A program made the translations under genes and the position numbers. From contig NZ_VJMG01000030.1 in the NCBI RefSeq assembly GCF_007004135.1, positions 62,001 to 126,000 of the forward strand: DNA of 64,000 nt, in the 5' to 3' direction. Under the pieces are notes generated by a model that searched no databases, was not told the origin of the DNA, and saw only the letters and a program-made list of their open reading frames with translations. The stretch is from Affinirhizobium straminoryzae (lineage in GTDB: Bacteria > Pseudomonadota > Alphaproteobacteria > Rhizobiales > Rhizobiaceae). Every line of letters starts with the position of its first letter. Position 1 is the stretch's first letter. Positions 25,421 to 32,834 of this stretch are shown here, piece after piece.

Positions 25421-27555
25421 GCCTCGTCCTTCGTCAGCCAGACCCGGTTGTCATGCACGGCCGCCCCGCCATAGGGAGCGACCGGATCGGCACCGGTCAG
25501 AACGTTGATGCCCTCGCCGTCGAGATGCGCCTTGTTCGGCCACAGGCCCTCGGCAATCAGCACGCCGCGCCGGGCGCCGGGCATGATTTTCGCGTGAATG
25601 CGAAGCGCGCCGCGACGGTTGCCGATGCGCACCACAGCGCCATCGACAATGCCAAGCGCCTGCGCATCGTCGGGATGGATCATCACCTCCGGCCGCCCCT
25701 CCTTCTCGCGCGAGGTCTTCGTCTCGGCAAAGGTGGAGTTCAGGAAGTTGCGGGCCGGCGAGGTCGCGAGCCGGAAGGGATGCTCGGCATCCGCCAGTTC
25801 GATCACATCCACCTGGTCGGGGAAAACCGGAAATTCGGCATGGGGCCCGAGCGGACCGATGCTCTCCGGCGTCTTGTTGGGCGACGGGCCATTCGACCAG
25901 TCCGGCCGGAAGCGGAATTTTCCATCCGGATAGCCAAAGCCGTTCAGGTAATGCGCATCCTCAAAGGCGGGCTGACAGTCGATCCATTTGTCGACGGAGA
26001 GCTGGTCATAGCCCGGCAGGCCGTTCGGCAGCAGCATGCGATCGATGTGTTCACGCTCCGACAGACCGAAACCCGGATAGTGAGCGACGCCGAGGCGCTT
26101 TGCCAGTTCCTCGATGACGAAGAGATTGGTGCGTACCGTCTCCGGCGGCTCGACCAGCTTCGGCCCGAGCAGGATGTGGTTCTGCCCGCCGGCCCGGTAG
26201 AGATCGTCATGCTCCACGAACATGGTGGCGGGCAGCACGATATCGGCCATATCGGCCGTCTCGGTCATGAACTGCTCGTGCACGGCAACAAACAGGTCGC
26301 TGCGGGCAAAGCCCTGCCGCACCAGACGCTGTTCCGGCGCGATGTTCATCGGATTGGTGTTCTGGATCAGAAGCGCCGTCACCGGGCCGCCCTGCCGCAG
26401 CGCCACCGGATCGCCCGTCAGAACGCGGCCGATCTGCGACTGGTCGAGCATGCGGATCGACGGATCGAGATAGCCGGTGCCCATCAGTTCGCGCTTGTCG
26501 AGCCGGAAGATCTCGCCATTGTTGTGGAAGGCACCGCCGCCTTCATACTGCCATGACCCCAGGACGGTGGCGATGGAGAGCGCGGCATGCATGGACATGG
26601 TGCCGTTGCGCTGGCGGGTAAACCCGTAGCCCAGACGGAAGAAGGTCTTTTTCGTCGTGCCGACGAGGCGCGCGAAGGTCTCGATCTCCTCGACCGGGAG
26701 GCCGGTGATGGCAGAGGCCCATTCCGGCGTCCTGGTCTTGAGATGCGCTTCGAGACCGGCGGGATCGTCGGCAAACGTGTCCATGTAGGCGCGGTCGGCA
26801 TACCCGTCGCGGAAGGCGATGTGCATGATCGCGCAGGCAAGCGCCGCATCGGTGCCGGGCTTCAGGATGACCTTGATATCGGCCTGCTTCATCGTCGGGC
26901 TGTCGTAGATATCGACGACGACGATTTTGGCGCCGCGCTCCTTGCGCGCCTTCACCGCATGGGTCATCACGTTGACCTGGGTGGCAACCGGATTGGTGCC
27001 CCAGATGACGATGCAATCGGATTTTGCCATCTCGCGCGGATCGGGACCGCGCAGCGCGCCGGTGCCGAGCACATAGCCCGTCCAGGCCATGTTGGTGCAG
27101 ATCGAGCCGAAGAAGCCGGAATAGCGCTTGGCATGGCGCAGCCGCTCGATGGAATCGCGCTGCACCTGGCCCATCGTGCCGGCATAGAAATAAGGCCAGA
27201 TCGCCTCGCTGCCATGGGCGGCTTCCGCCTTCACGAAGGCGTTGGCAATCTCGTCGAGGGCGGCCTCCCAGGAGATCTCCTGCCAGACACCCTCCCCTTT
27301 GGCGCCCTTGCGGCGCTTCGGCGTGAGAAGCCGGTCCGGATGGTAGAGCCGCTCGGCATAGCGCGCCACCTTGGCGCAGATGACACCCGCGGTATAGCTG
27401 TTGGCATTGGCGCCCCGCACGCGGCCGACACGTCCCTCGGCGGTCAGATCGACCTCGAGCGCGCAGGCAGACGGACAGTCATGGGGGCAGACGGTGGCCC
27501 TCACCGCGGACGCGGTGGCGGTGTTTTTCGAAGAGATCGGGGTCGCAACGTTCAT
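25417..27555 (-). CDS. Molybdopterin-dependent oxidoreductase with [4Fe-4S] cluster
   Basis: A 712-residue member of the DMSO reductase/formate dehydrogenase-like superfamily. The N-terminal cluster ligands are CPHDCPSAC followed by GVICAKV ~25 residues later (C-x2-C-x3-C-xn-C). The molybdopterin domains follow (WGTNPVATQVN, RQRNGTMSMHAAL, and the C-terminal dinucleotide-binding domain with ATSPARNFLNST and RIGNRRG). There is no Tat signal, so it is probably cytoplasmic. The metal-ligand residue could not be assigned with certainty and the substrate is unknown. ATG 27555 has AGGAAAGG directly upstream. It is co-transcribed with nudK and divergent from rlmJ. Confidence 0.85.
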   Translation of the reverse strand: MNVATPISSKNTATASAVRATVCPHDCPSACALEVDLTAEGRVGRVRGANANSYTAGVICAKVARYAERLYHPDRLLTPKRRKGAKGEGVWQEISWEAALDEIANAFVKAEAAHGSEAIWPYFYAGTMGQVQRDSIERLRHAKRYSGFFGSICTNMAWTGYVLGTGALRGPDPREMAKSDCIVIWGTNPVATQVNVMTHAVKARKERGAKIVVVDIYDSPTMKQADIKVILKPGTDAALACAIMHIAFRDGYADRAYMDTFADDPAGLEAHLKTRTPEWASAITGLPVEEIETFARLVGTTKKTFFRLGYGFTRQRNGTMSMHAALSIATVLGSWQYEGGGAFHNNGEIFRLDKRELMGTGYLDPSIRMLDQSQIGRVLTGDPVALRQGGPVTALLIQNTNPMNIAPEQRLVRQGFARSDLFVAVHEQFMTETADMADIVLPATMFVEHDDLYRAGGQNHILLGPKLVEPPETVRTNLFVIEELAKRLGVAHYPGFGLSEREHIDRMLLPNGLPGYDQLSVDKWIDCQPAFEDAHYLNGFGYPDGKFRFRPDWSNGPSPNKTPESIGPLGPHAEFPVFPDQVDVIELADAEHPFRLATSPARNFLNSTFAETKTSREKEGRPEVMIHPDDAQALGIVDGAVVRIGNRRGALRIHAKIMPGARRGVLIAEGLWPNKAHLDGEGINVLTGADPVAPYGGAAVHDNRVWLTKDEA

Positions 27556-27641
27556 GCCTTTCCTATAGGACAAGCAGACCGTCGCAGAAAGCCGCTTTTG
27601 CGATGCATCAAATCTATTCAAGAGAGCCAGAAGGCCCCGTC

Positions 27642-28508
27642 ATGAACTATCGGCACATCTACCATGCCGGCAATTTCGCCGATGTCCTGAAACACGCCGT
27701 CCTCTGCCTGCTGATCCGCTACATGCAGAAGAAGGACAAGGCGTTTCGGGTGCTGGACACCCATGCCGGCATCGGGCTCTACGACCTTTCCTCCGAGGAG
27801 GCGCAGAAGACCGGCGAATGGCGCGATGGCATCGGCCGGCTGATGGAGGCCGAGCTGGAGCCGCAGGCCGCCGAGATCCTGGCCCCCTATCTGGATGCCG
27901 TGCGGGAGCTGAACCCGAAGGGCGCGATCACCCGCTATCCGGGCTCGCCGAAGCTGGCCCGCATGCTGTTTCGCCCGCAGGACCGGCTGGCGGCGATGGA
28001 GCTGCATCCGGACGATTACCTGCGCCTTGCCCGACTGTTCGAAGGCGACTTTCAGGTGCGCGTGACCGAACTCGACGGCTGGCTGTCGCTCGGCGCCCAT
28101 CTGCCGCCCAAGGAAAAGCGCGGCATCGTGCTGGTCGATCCGCCCTTCGAGATCGAGGGCGAATACGAGCGGCTGGCGAAGGGGCTCGGCACCGCCTGGC
28201 GACGCTTTCCGGGTGGCACCTATTGCCTGTGGTATCCGCTGAAGAAGGGGGCGCCGATCAAGGCGTTTCACGAGGCGCTGCAGGCGCTCGAGATTCCGAA
28301 GATGCTGTGCACCGAACTTTCGGTGAAGAGCGATCGCGATGCGACCGGGCTTTCCGGTTCCGGCCTGATCGTTGTCAATCCGCCCTTCACGCTGAAGGAC
28401 GAGCTGCACCGCGTTCTGCCCGTGCTGAAGGACATTCTGGCGCAGGATCGCTTCGCCTCCTCCCGCACCTTCTGGCTGCGCGGCGAGGAAAAGCCCGAGG
28501 AGATCTGA
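27642..28508 (+). CDS. rlmJ: 23S rRNA (adenine(2030)-N(6))-methyltransferase
   Basis: A 288-residue RlmJ/YhiR family methyltransferase. The diagnostic N terminus NYRHIYHAGNFADVLKH begins at residue 2, the SAM-binding start is VLDTHAGIGLYD (~37-48), and the catalytic N6-adenine motif is VDPPFE (~164-169). It modifies A2030 of 23S rRNA. ATG 27642 was chosen because it begins the family N terminus; AAGG lies ~8 nt upstream. Divergent from the molybdoenzyme gene. Confidence 0.93.
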   Translation: MNYRHIYHAGNFADVLKHAVLCLLIRYMQKKDKAFRVLDTHAGIGLYDLSSEEAQKTGEWRDGIGRLMEAELEPQAAEILAPYLDAVRELNPKGAITRYPGSPKLARMLFRPQDRLAAMELHPDDYLRLARLFEGDFQVRVTELDGWLSLGAHLPPKEKRGIVLVDPPFEIEGEYERLAKGLGTAWRRFPGGTYCLWYPLKKGAPIKAFHEALQALEIPKMLCTELSVKSDRDATGLSGSGLIVVNPPFTLKDELHRVLPVLKDILAQDRFASSRTFWLRGEEKPEEI

Positions 28509-28592
28509 GCCTTTGTCCGCATCCCGCCCACGACGGACTTGACCGGGCCGAGCGGCCTGAGACATGGTCGGTTGCGAGATGAGGAGGCTTCG

Positions 28593-29246
28593 ATGATGAT
28601 CCGCCGTTTCCTTTGCTGCCTGACGACAGCCATTCTGATGCTGGCCGCCCTGCCCGCGGCAGCGGACGATACCGCCGCCCGCTTCGATTTCTACGTGCTG
28701 TCGCTGTCCTGGTCGCCCACCTACTGCGCCTCGCCGAAAGGCAAGGACAGCAAGGAACAGTGCGGTCCGGAGAAAAAGTTCGCCTTCATCGTGCATGGCC
28801 TCTGGCCGCAGAACGAAAACGACTATCCGCAATCCTGCGCGACGACGGAGCCACGCCGGGTGCCGGAAACGCTGGGGCGCGCCTATTTCGACATCATGCC
28901 CTCGATGGGCCTGATCGGCCATGAATGGCGCAAGCACGGCAGCTGCTCCGGCCTCGGCCAGAAGGCCTATTTCGACAAGACCCGCGCGGCCTTCGAGAAA
29001 ATCCGCCTGCCGGCCGGCATCGTCACCGCAACCACCGCACAGACCTTCACCGCCGACCAGATCGAACAGAGTTTTATCCGCGACAATCCCGGGCTCGGCG
29101 CCTCCTCCATCGCCGTGAGCTGCGAGCGCAACCAGCTGGAAGAGGTGCGCATCTGCATGTCCAAGGATCTTGCCTTCCGCCCCTGCGCCGAGGTGGACCG
29201 CAAGGGCTGCTCACTCAACCGCATCACCGTGCCGCCGGCACGCTGA
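28593..29246 (+). CDS. Periplasmic ribonuclease T2
   Basis: A 217-residue RNase T2 (RNase I-type) with a Sec signal peptide (residues 1-25, MMIRRFLCCLTTAILMLAALPAAA). The two active-site histidine motifs are present: FIVHGLWPQ (CAS I, ~62-70) and HEWRKHGSC (CAS II, ~110-118). Several Cys pairs should form disulfides, as usual in the periplasm. It cleaves RNA to 2',3'-cyclic nucleotides for scavenging. AGGAGG lies 5-8 nt before ATG 28593/28596. It lies 84 nt after rlmJ and 22 nt before the first GST. Confidence 0.92.
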   Translation: MMIRRFLCCLTTAILMLAALPAAADDTAARFDFYVLSLSWSPTYCASPKGKDSKEQCGPEKKFAFIVHGLWPQNENDYPQSCATTEPRRVPETLGRAYFDIMPSMGLIGHEWRKHGSCSGLGQKAYFDKTRAAFEKIRLPAGIVTATTAQTFTADQIEQSFIRDNPGLGASSIAVSCERNQLEEVRICMSKDLAFRPCAEVDRKGCSLNRITVPPAR

Positions 29247-29268
29247 CCCTCCCGACAGGACCCTGACA

Positions 29269-29865
29269 ATGAAACTTCTCTATTCACCCGCCTCCCCCTA
29301 TTCGGCCAAGTGCCGCATGGCCGCACGCCATCTCGGCATCGCGGTCGAGGAAGTGCGCACCGATACCGGCGCCGAGCCTGCCGAACTGGTCGACAACAAT
29401 CCGCTCGGCAAGATCCCGGTCCTGATCCGAGAAGGTGACGCCCCGATCTATGACAGCGTGGCCATCATGCATTTCCTGGACAGGGAATCGGATGGCGCGC
29501 TCTATCCGAAGAAGCCGGAGAAGCGTACCGATGCGGAAGTGCTGGAAGCGCTCTGCGACGGCATCACCGACTGCCTGCTCGCCATCATTTACGAGCGCCG
29601 CTTCCGTCCGGAAGAGAAGATTCACCAGGACTGGATCGACAAGCAGTGGAAGAAGGTCGTGCGCGGTCTCGACCATCTGGAAAAGAACCTGCCGAAGACG
29701 GAAAAGAAACTGCATGGCGGTCATTTCGCGCTGGCAGCCCTGATCGGTTACCTTGACCTGCGTTTTGCCGGCCAGTGGGCCGAAGGACGCCCCAACCTCG
29801 CCGCCTGGCCGGAGAAATTTTCCGCGCTTTTTCCCGATCACGCCAGCATGAAGCCGGCCGCCTGA
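29269..29865 (+). CDS. Glutathione S-transferase family protein (copy 1)
   Basis: A 198-residue two-domain GST: thioredoxin-fold N-terminal half beginning MKLLYSPASPYSAKCRM, with NNPLGKIPVL and DSVAIM glutathione-site blocks, and an all-helical C-terminal half. The start has AGGA ~10 nt upstream and immediately begins the fold. The protein at 30285 is a close paralogue with the same opening residues. It follows RNase T2 by 22 nt; a terminator lies ~55 nt after its stop. Substrate unknown. Confidence 0.9.
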   Translation: MKLLYSPASPYSAKCRMAARHLGIAVEEVRTDTGAEPAELVDNNPLGKIPVLIREGDAPIYDSVAIMHFLDRESDGALYPKKPEKRTDAEVLEALCDGITDCLLAIIYERRFRPEEKIHQDWIDKQWKKVVRGLDHLEKNLPKTEKKLHGGHFALAALIGYLDLRFAGQWAEGRPNLAAWPEKFSALFPDHASMKPAA

Positions 29866-29920
29866 AGAAGCGCCGGCCCCGACGCTCCTGACATCGACCA
29901 CCTCGTTCATCTACAACCGG

Positions 29921-29947
29921 AAGGCAGCCATAGCGGCTGCCTTTTTT
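29921..29947 (+). terminator. Rho-independent terminator after GST copy 1
   Basis: Nine-bp stem AAGGCAGCC/GGCTGCCTT (29921-29929, 29935-29943) with a 5-nt loop and a six-T tail (29942-29947). Confidence 0.92.
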
Positions 29948-30284
29948 GCTTTCTGCGGACCTTGCAGATGCGCGCCAGCAGGCGCAACGCATCGCAGCGA
30001 AGGTGGCATTGCACAATGCAAAAACCCCGCAAAAGCCCGGAATATGTATTGCTGCAACCGCGAAGGGATCGCAGTCAAACATCTCCGGTACCAGGATATG
30101 CACTTATTCGGCAAAACAGCATCTAGACTCGATTTTTCACAAATAATTCTCCATCCGCCAGAGTCTAGAATGCGAAATGGATCAATACGAGATAATCTAT
30201 CTGTGAATATTAAGAATCTATTAGCGACAAATTTTGATTTGCATTATATCGGAAGGCGGAGGAAATATTGGATAGGATTGTGTT
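29948..30284. other. AT-rich spacer between the two GST genes
   Basis: Between 30040 and 30280 base composition turns clearly AT-rich (for example GATAATCTATCTGTG and AAGAATCTATTAGCG), unlike the GC-rich neighbours. It contains a 9-bp inverted repeat (next entry) and the short palindrome TTGCACAATGCAA. No convincing gene: the open frame from 30044 runs into the GST in the wrong frame. It is probably the promoter/leader of GST copy 2 or a relic of an insertion. Confidence 0.5.
30122..30169. repeat. Inverted repeat in the AT-rich spacer
   Basis: Perfect 9-bp arms TCTAGACTC (30122-30130) and GAGTCTAGA (30161-30169) with a 30-nt spacer. It could be a hairpin or a two-site operator for GST copy 2. 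Confidence 0.55.
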
Positions 30285-30878
30285 GTGCGTCTACTCTATT
30301 CGCCTGCTTCGCCCTACTCGGCGAAATGCCGGATGGCTGCTCGCCACCTTGGAATCAACCTTGAGGAGGTCAACGCGACAGACGGAAAGGAGCCACCGGA
30401 ACTGGCCGGCTGCAACCCTCTGGGCAAAATTCCTATGCTGATCCGCAGCGGGGAAGTGCCGCTGTGCGACAGCGTCGCCATCATGCATTACTTCGACCGC
30501 CTCTCGCAGGGGCGGCTTTACCCGAAGCGCCTGGAGAAGCGCGCCGAGGCCGAAATGCTGGAAGCGCTCTGCGACGGCATTACCGACAGCCTGCTCTGCA
30601 TCACCTATGAACGCCGGCTGCGGCCGGAGGAGAAGGTGTACCAGCCCTGGATCGATCGCCATTGGGTGAAGGTGGCGCGCGGCCTCGACTATCTGGAAAA
30701 TCACGTGCCAAAGACCGAGAAGAAGCTGAACGGCGGTCATTTCGCGCTGGCGGCCCTGATCGGCTACCTGCATCTGCGCTACGCCGGGCGCTGGTCCGTC
30801 GGCCGCCCCAGGCTTGCCGCCTGGCCACGCCAGTTCTCTGCCCTGTTCCACGAGCAGAAGATGAAGACGGCCGCGTGA
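30285..30878 (+). CDS. Glutathione S-transferase family protein (copy 2)
   Basis: A 197-residue GST nearly identical in its first 24 residues to copy 1 (only Lys/Arg at position 2 differs) and matching it through CNPLGKIP, DSVAIMH, EALCDGITD and KTEKKL. The start is GTG at 30285 with AGGAT ~6-10 nt upstream. Divergence rises towards the C terminus, so this is an old tandem duplication. Its own AT-rich upstream region separates it from copy 1, which ends at a terminator, so the two are regulated separately. Confidence 0.88.
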   Translation: MRLLYSPASPYSAKCRMAARHLGINLEEVNATDGKEPPELAGCNPLGKIPMLIRSGEVPLCDSVAIMHYFDRLSQGRLYPKRLEKRAEAEMLEALCDGITDSLLCITYERRLRPEEKVYQPWIDRHWVKVARGLDYLENHVPKTEKKLNGGHFALAALIGYLHLRYAGRWSVGRPRLAAWPRQFSALFHEQKMKTAA

Positions 30879-31016
30879 TCCTTGTTCCGCGGAAGCTGGG
30901 GGCTGGCAACGCCCGGCGAGAACAGCGGGTGGCGGCACGGAGGCGAAGCGCCCGGCTTATCCGCACCAGGAGGGACTGCACGCGGACACGCCACACGTCA
31001 CACGGCAATACAACGC

Positions 31017-31047
31017 AAAAAGGGCCGGAGGTGTCCCCCCGGCCCTT
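31017..31047 (-). terminator. Rho-independent terminator of the outer membrane protein gene
   Basis: Read leftward: stem AAGGGCCGG/CCGGCCCTT (31020-31028, 31039-31047) with a 10-nt loop, then a five-U run (31017-31021). It lies 20 nt past the stop. Confidence 0.92.
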
Positions 31048-31067
31048 CTCGATCTGCTGGAGACGGA

Positions 31068-31706
31068 TCAGAACTTTACGCCGATACCGACCTTGACCGA
31101 CTGGTCGTCGAAGCCGCGCGAAACATTCGTGCCGCCGAGGTTGTAGTTCTTGTCGTTGTAGTCGGTGTAGCGGTATTCGAGGCGAGCCGTGATGTTGGAG
31201 GTCACGAAAGCTTCGACACCGGCGCCAACCGTGTAGCCGACCGAGGTCTTGCTGTCAGAACCGGCAGCGCTCGATACTTCGTGGTTGCCAACAGCCAGAC
31301 CAGCCGTGCCGTAGATCATGAAGGGGTTCAGGTCGTAACCGACGCGGCCGCGGACCGAGCCGTTCAGCTTTTCTTCGGTGGTAACGCCGTTTGCGGAGCC
31401 CTTCTGGTCGTTGTAGCCGAGGTCGGCTTCAGCACCGTAAACGATCTGGCCGCTCTGCCAGTTGTAACCGCCGTAAATGCCACCACCCCAGCCATCAGCG
31501 CTCGGCTTGGTGGAGTCACCCTTGACCTTGCCCCAGTCATAGGCGCCGTTACCGCCGAGGTAGAAACCAGACCAGGTCGCAGCCGGGGCCGGCGCATCGT
31601 AAGCAGCCGGAGCCTGCGGAACCTGCGTGACGGCGTCGGCGGCCTGTGCCGAAACGGCGATGAGGCTGGCGGCGGAAACCATCAGGGACGCTACGAGAGT
31701 ACGCAT
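31068..31706 (-). CDS. Small beta-barrel outer membrane protein (Omp25/RopB-like)
   Basis: A 212-residue outer membrane protein. Signal peptide 1-22 (MRTLVASLMVSAASLIAVSAQAAD), a Pro/Ala linker, then alternating beta strands (WSGFYLGGNGAYDWG, GGGIYGGYNW, RGRVGYDLNPFMIYGTAGLAVG, RLEYRYTDY) ending in Phe (VGIGVKF), the typical BAM recognition signal. It matches the rhizobial/Brucella Omp25-RopB eight-stranded barrel family. AAGGAG lies ~6 nt before ATG 31706. It is monocistronic with an AT-rich upstream region and a strong terminator, as expected for an abundant porin-like protein. Confidence 0.92.
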   Translation of the reverse strand: MRTLVASLMVSAASLIAVSAQAADAVTQVPQAPAAYDAPAPAATWSGFYLGGNGAYDWGKVKGDSTKPSADGWGGGIYGGYNWQSGQIVYGAEADLGYNDQKGSANGVTTEEKLNGSVRGRVGYDLNPFMIYGTAGLAVGNHEVSSAAGSDSKTSVGYTVGAGVEAFVTSNITARLEYRYTDYNDKNYNLGGTNVSRGFDDQSVKVGIGVKF

Positions 31707-32036
31707 ACTTTATCTCCTTTTCAATGCGGGCCGGGAGGCGCTGTTCTCTCAGGCGACAACGCCATCGCTCCCTGCTCGTTGAGTTGGAATTTGGTGGCCA
31801 ATTGAGGAATTGAAAGTACCGAATTGTGAATTGATTGTGGCACAGACATGGCTGAATCTGGATGTTGCTTGCCCGCAACATGGAATTTATTAACCCTAAC
31901 GAAAGGTTAATTGACGATAAACTTCGATTTTATTTGTCACGGTCGCGTGAATACAACGTAATAATACTGAAATAAAAAGAACAACATCCAAGCAATCCGC
32001 GGCCTTGATCCGGGCGTAAAGCACTTGCATCTCAGA
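31707..32036. other. AT-rich promoter region between the outer membrane protein and SDR genes
   Basis: 330 nt with low GC. It holds four AATTG repeats at 31800, 31808, 31822 and 31829, a TTAACC/GGTTAA inverted repeat (31890-31895, 31905-31910), and a partial CtrA-like match (TTAA-N7-TAAA, 31907-31921). No gene or RNA was recognised. It should contain the promoters of both flanking genes. Confidence 0.5.
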
Positions 32037-32834
32037 ATGACCCCGAAGCAGGCCGACAGGACAAGATCATCCGTGACTTCTTCCCCTACCGTACTTGTAA
32101 CCGGCGCCGCGCGCCGCATGGGCAAGGCGATCTGCGAAGATCTGGCCCGCAATGGCTATGGCGTTGCCATCCACGCAGACCGCTCGATCGAGGAGGCGCA
32201 ATCGGTGGCCGCGAGTCTGCGGGCCGAGGGTCACCGAGTCGTGGCCGTTCAGGCAAACCTTCTCGATGCGTCCGCAGCAGATGCGCTCATCGATCTGGCC
32301 GCGGCTCAACTCGGCCCCCTTACCGGCCTCGTCAACAGCGCATCGATCTTCCAGAAGGATACGGCCGAAACCTTCGATGCCGAGACCTTCGACCGTCATT
32401 TCGCCATCCATGTGCGGGCACCCTCCATTCTCTCCGCGGCCCTGCTGCGTCAGCTGCCGGCCGATCGCGAGGGCCTGATCGTCAACATCATCGACCAGCG
32501 CGTCTGGAAGCTCACGCCGCACTTCTATTCCTATACCCTCTCCAAGGCGGCGCTTTGGACCGCCACGCAGACGCTGGCGCAGGCCTATGCGCCGCGCGTC
32601 CGGGTCAATGCGATCGGCCCCGGCCCCTCCTTCAAGAGCGAGCGTCAGGCCCAGGCGGATTTTGACAAGCAGGTGGCCGGCGTGCCGCTGAAGCGCGGCC
32701 CCGCCCCTTGCGAATTCGGCCGCACGATCCGATTTCTTTTTGACACTCCATCCATCACGGGCCAAATGATCGCTCTGGATGGAGGCCAGCACCTGGCCTG
32801 GGAAACGCCTGATGTGGCGGAGATTGTTGAATGA
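32037..32834 (+). CDS. Pteridine-reductase-like short-chain dehydrogenase (FolM/PTR1 type)
   Basis: A 265-residue SDR. The NAD(P)-binding motif is [11 protein letters not shown] (~22-32) and the catalytic Tyr and Lys are in YTLSK. The catalytic Ser is replaced by Asp (NIIDQRV), and TGAARRMG plus NSASIF resemble FolM/PTR1, which reduce dihydropteridines. So a pteridine or dihydrofolate reductase role is likely, but only inferred. The start is uncertain: ATG 32037, with GTG 32073 (AGGACAAG upstream) as an alternative. It overlaps uvrC by 4 nt (ATGA). Confidence 0.82.
   Translation: MTPKQADRTRSSVTSSPTVLVTGAARRMGKAICEDLARNGYGVAIHADRSIEEAQSVAASLRAEGHRVVAVQANLLDASAADALIDLAAAQLGPLTGLVNSASIFQKDTAETFDAETFDRHFAIHVRAPSILSAALLRQLPADREGLIVNIIDQRVWKLTPHFYSYTLSKAALWTATQTLAQAYAPRVRVNAIGPGPSFKSERQAQADFDKQVAGVPLKRGPAPCEFGRTIRFLFDTPSITGQMIALDGGQHLAWETPDVAEIVE

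Noticed and set aside
30122-30169. Inverted repeat considered as insertion-sequence ends
   Set aside because: The arms are only 48 nt apart end to end, there is no transposase and no flanking direct repeat.
30044-30364. Possible small gene in the AT-rich GST spacer
   Set aside because: Its frame continues into GST copy 2 in the wrong register and lacks a ribosome binding site.
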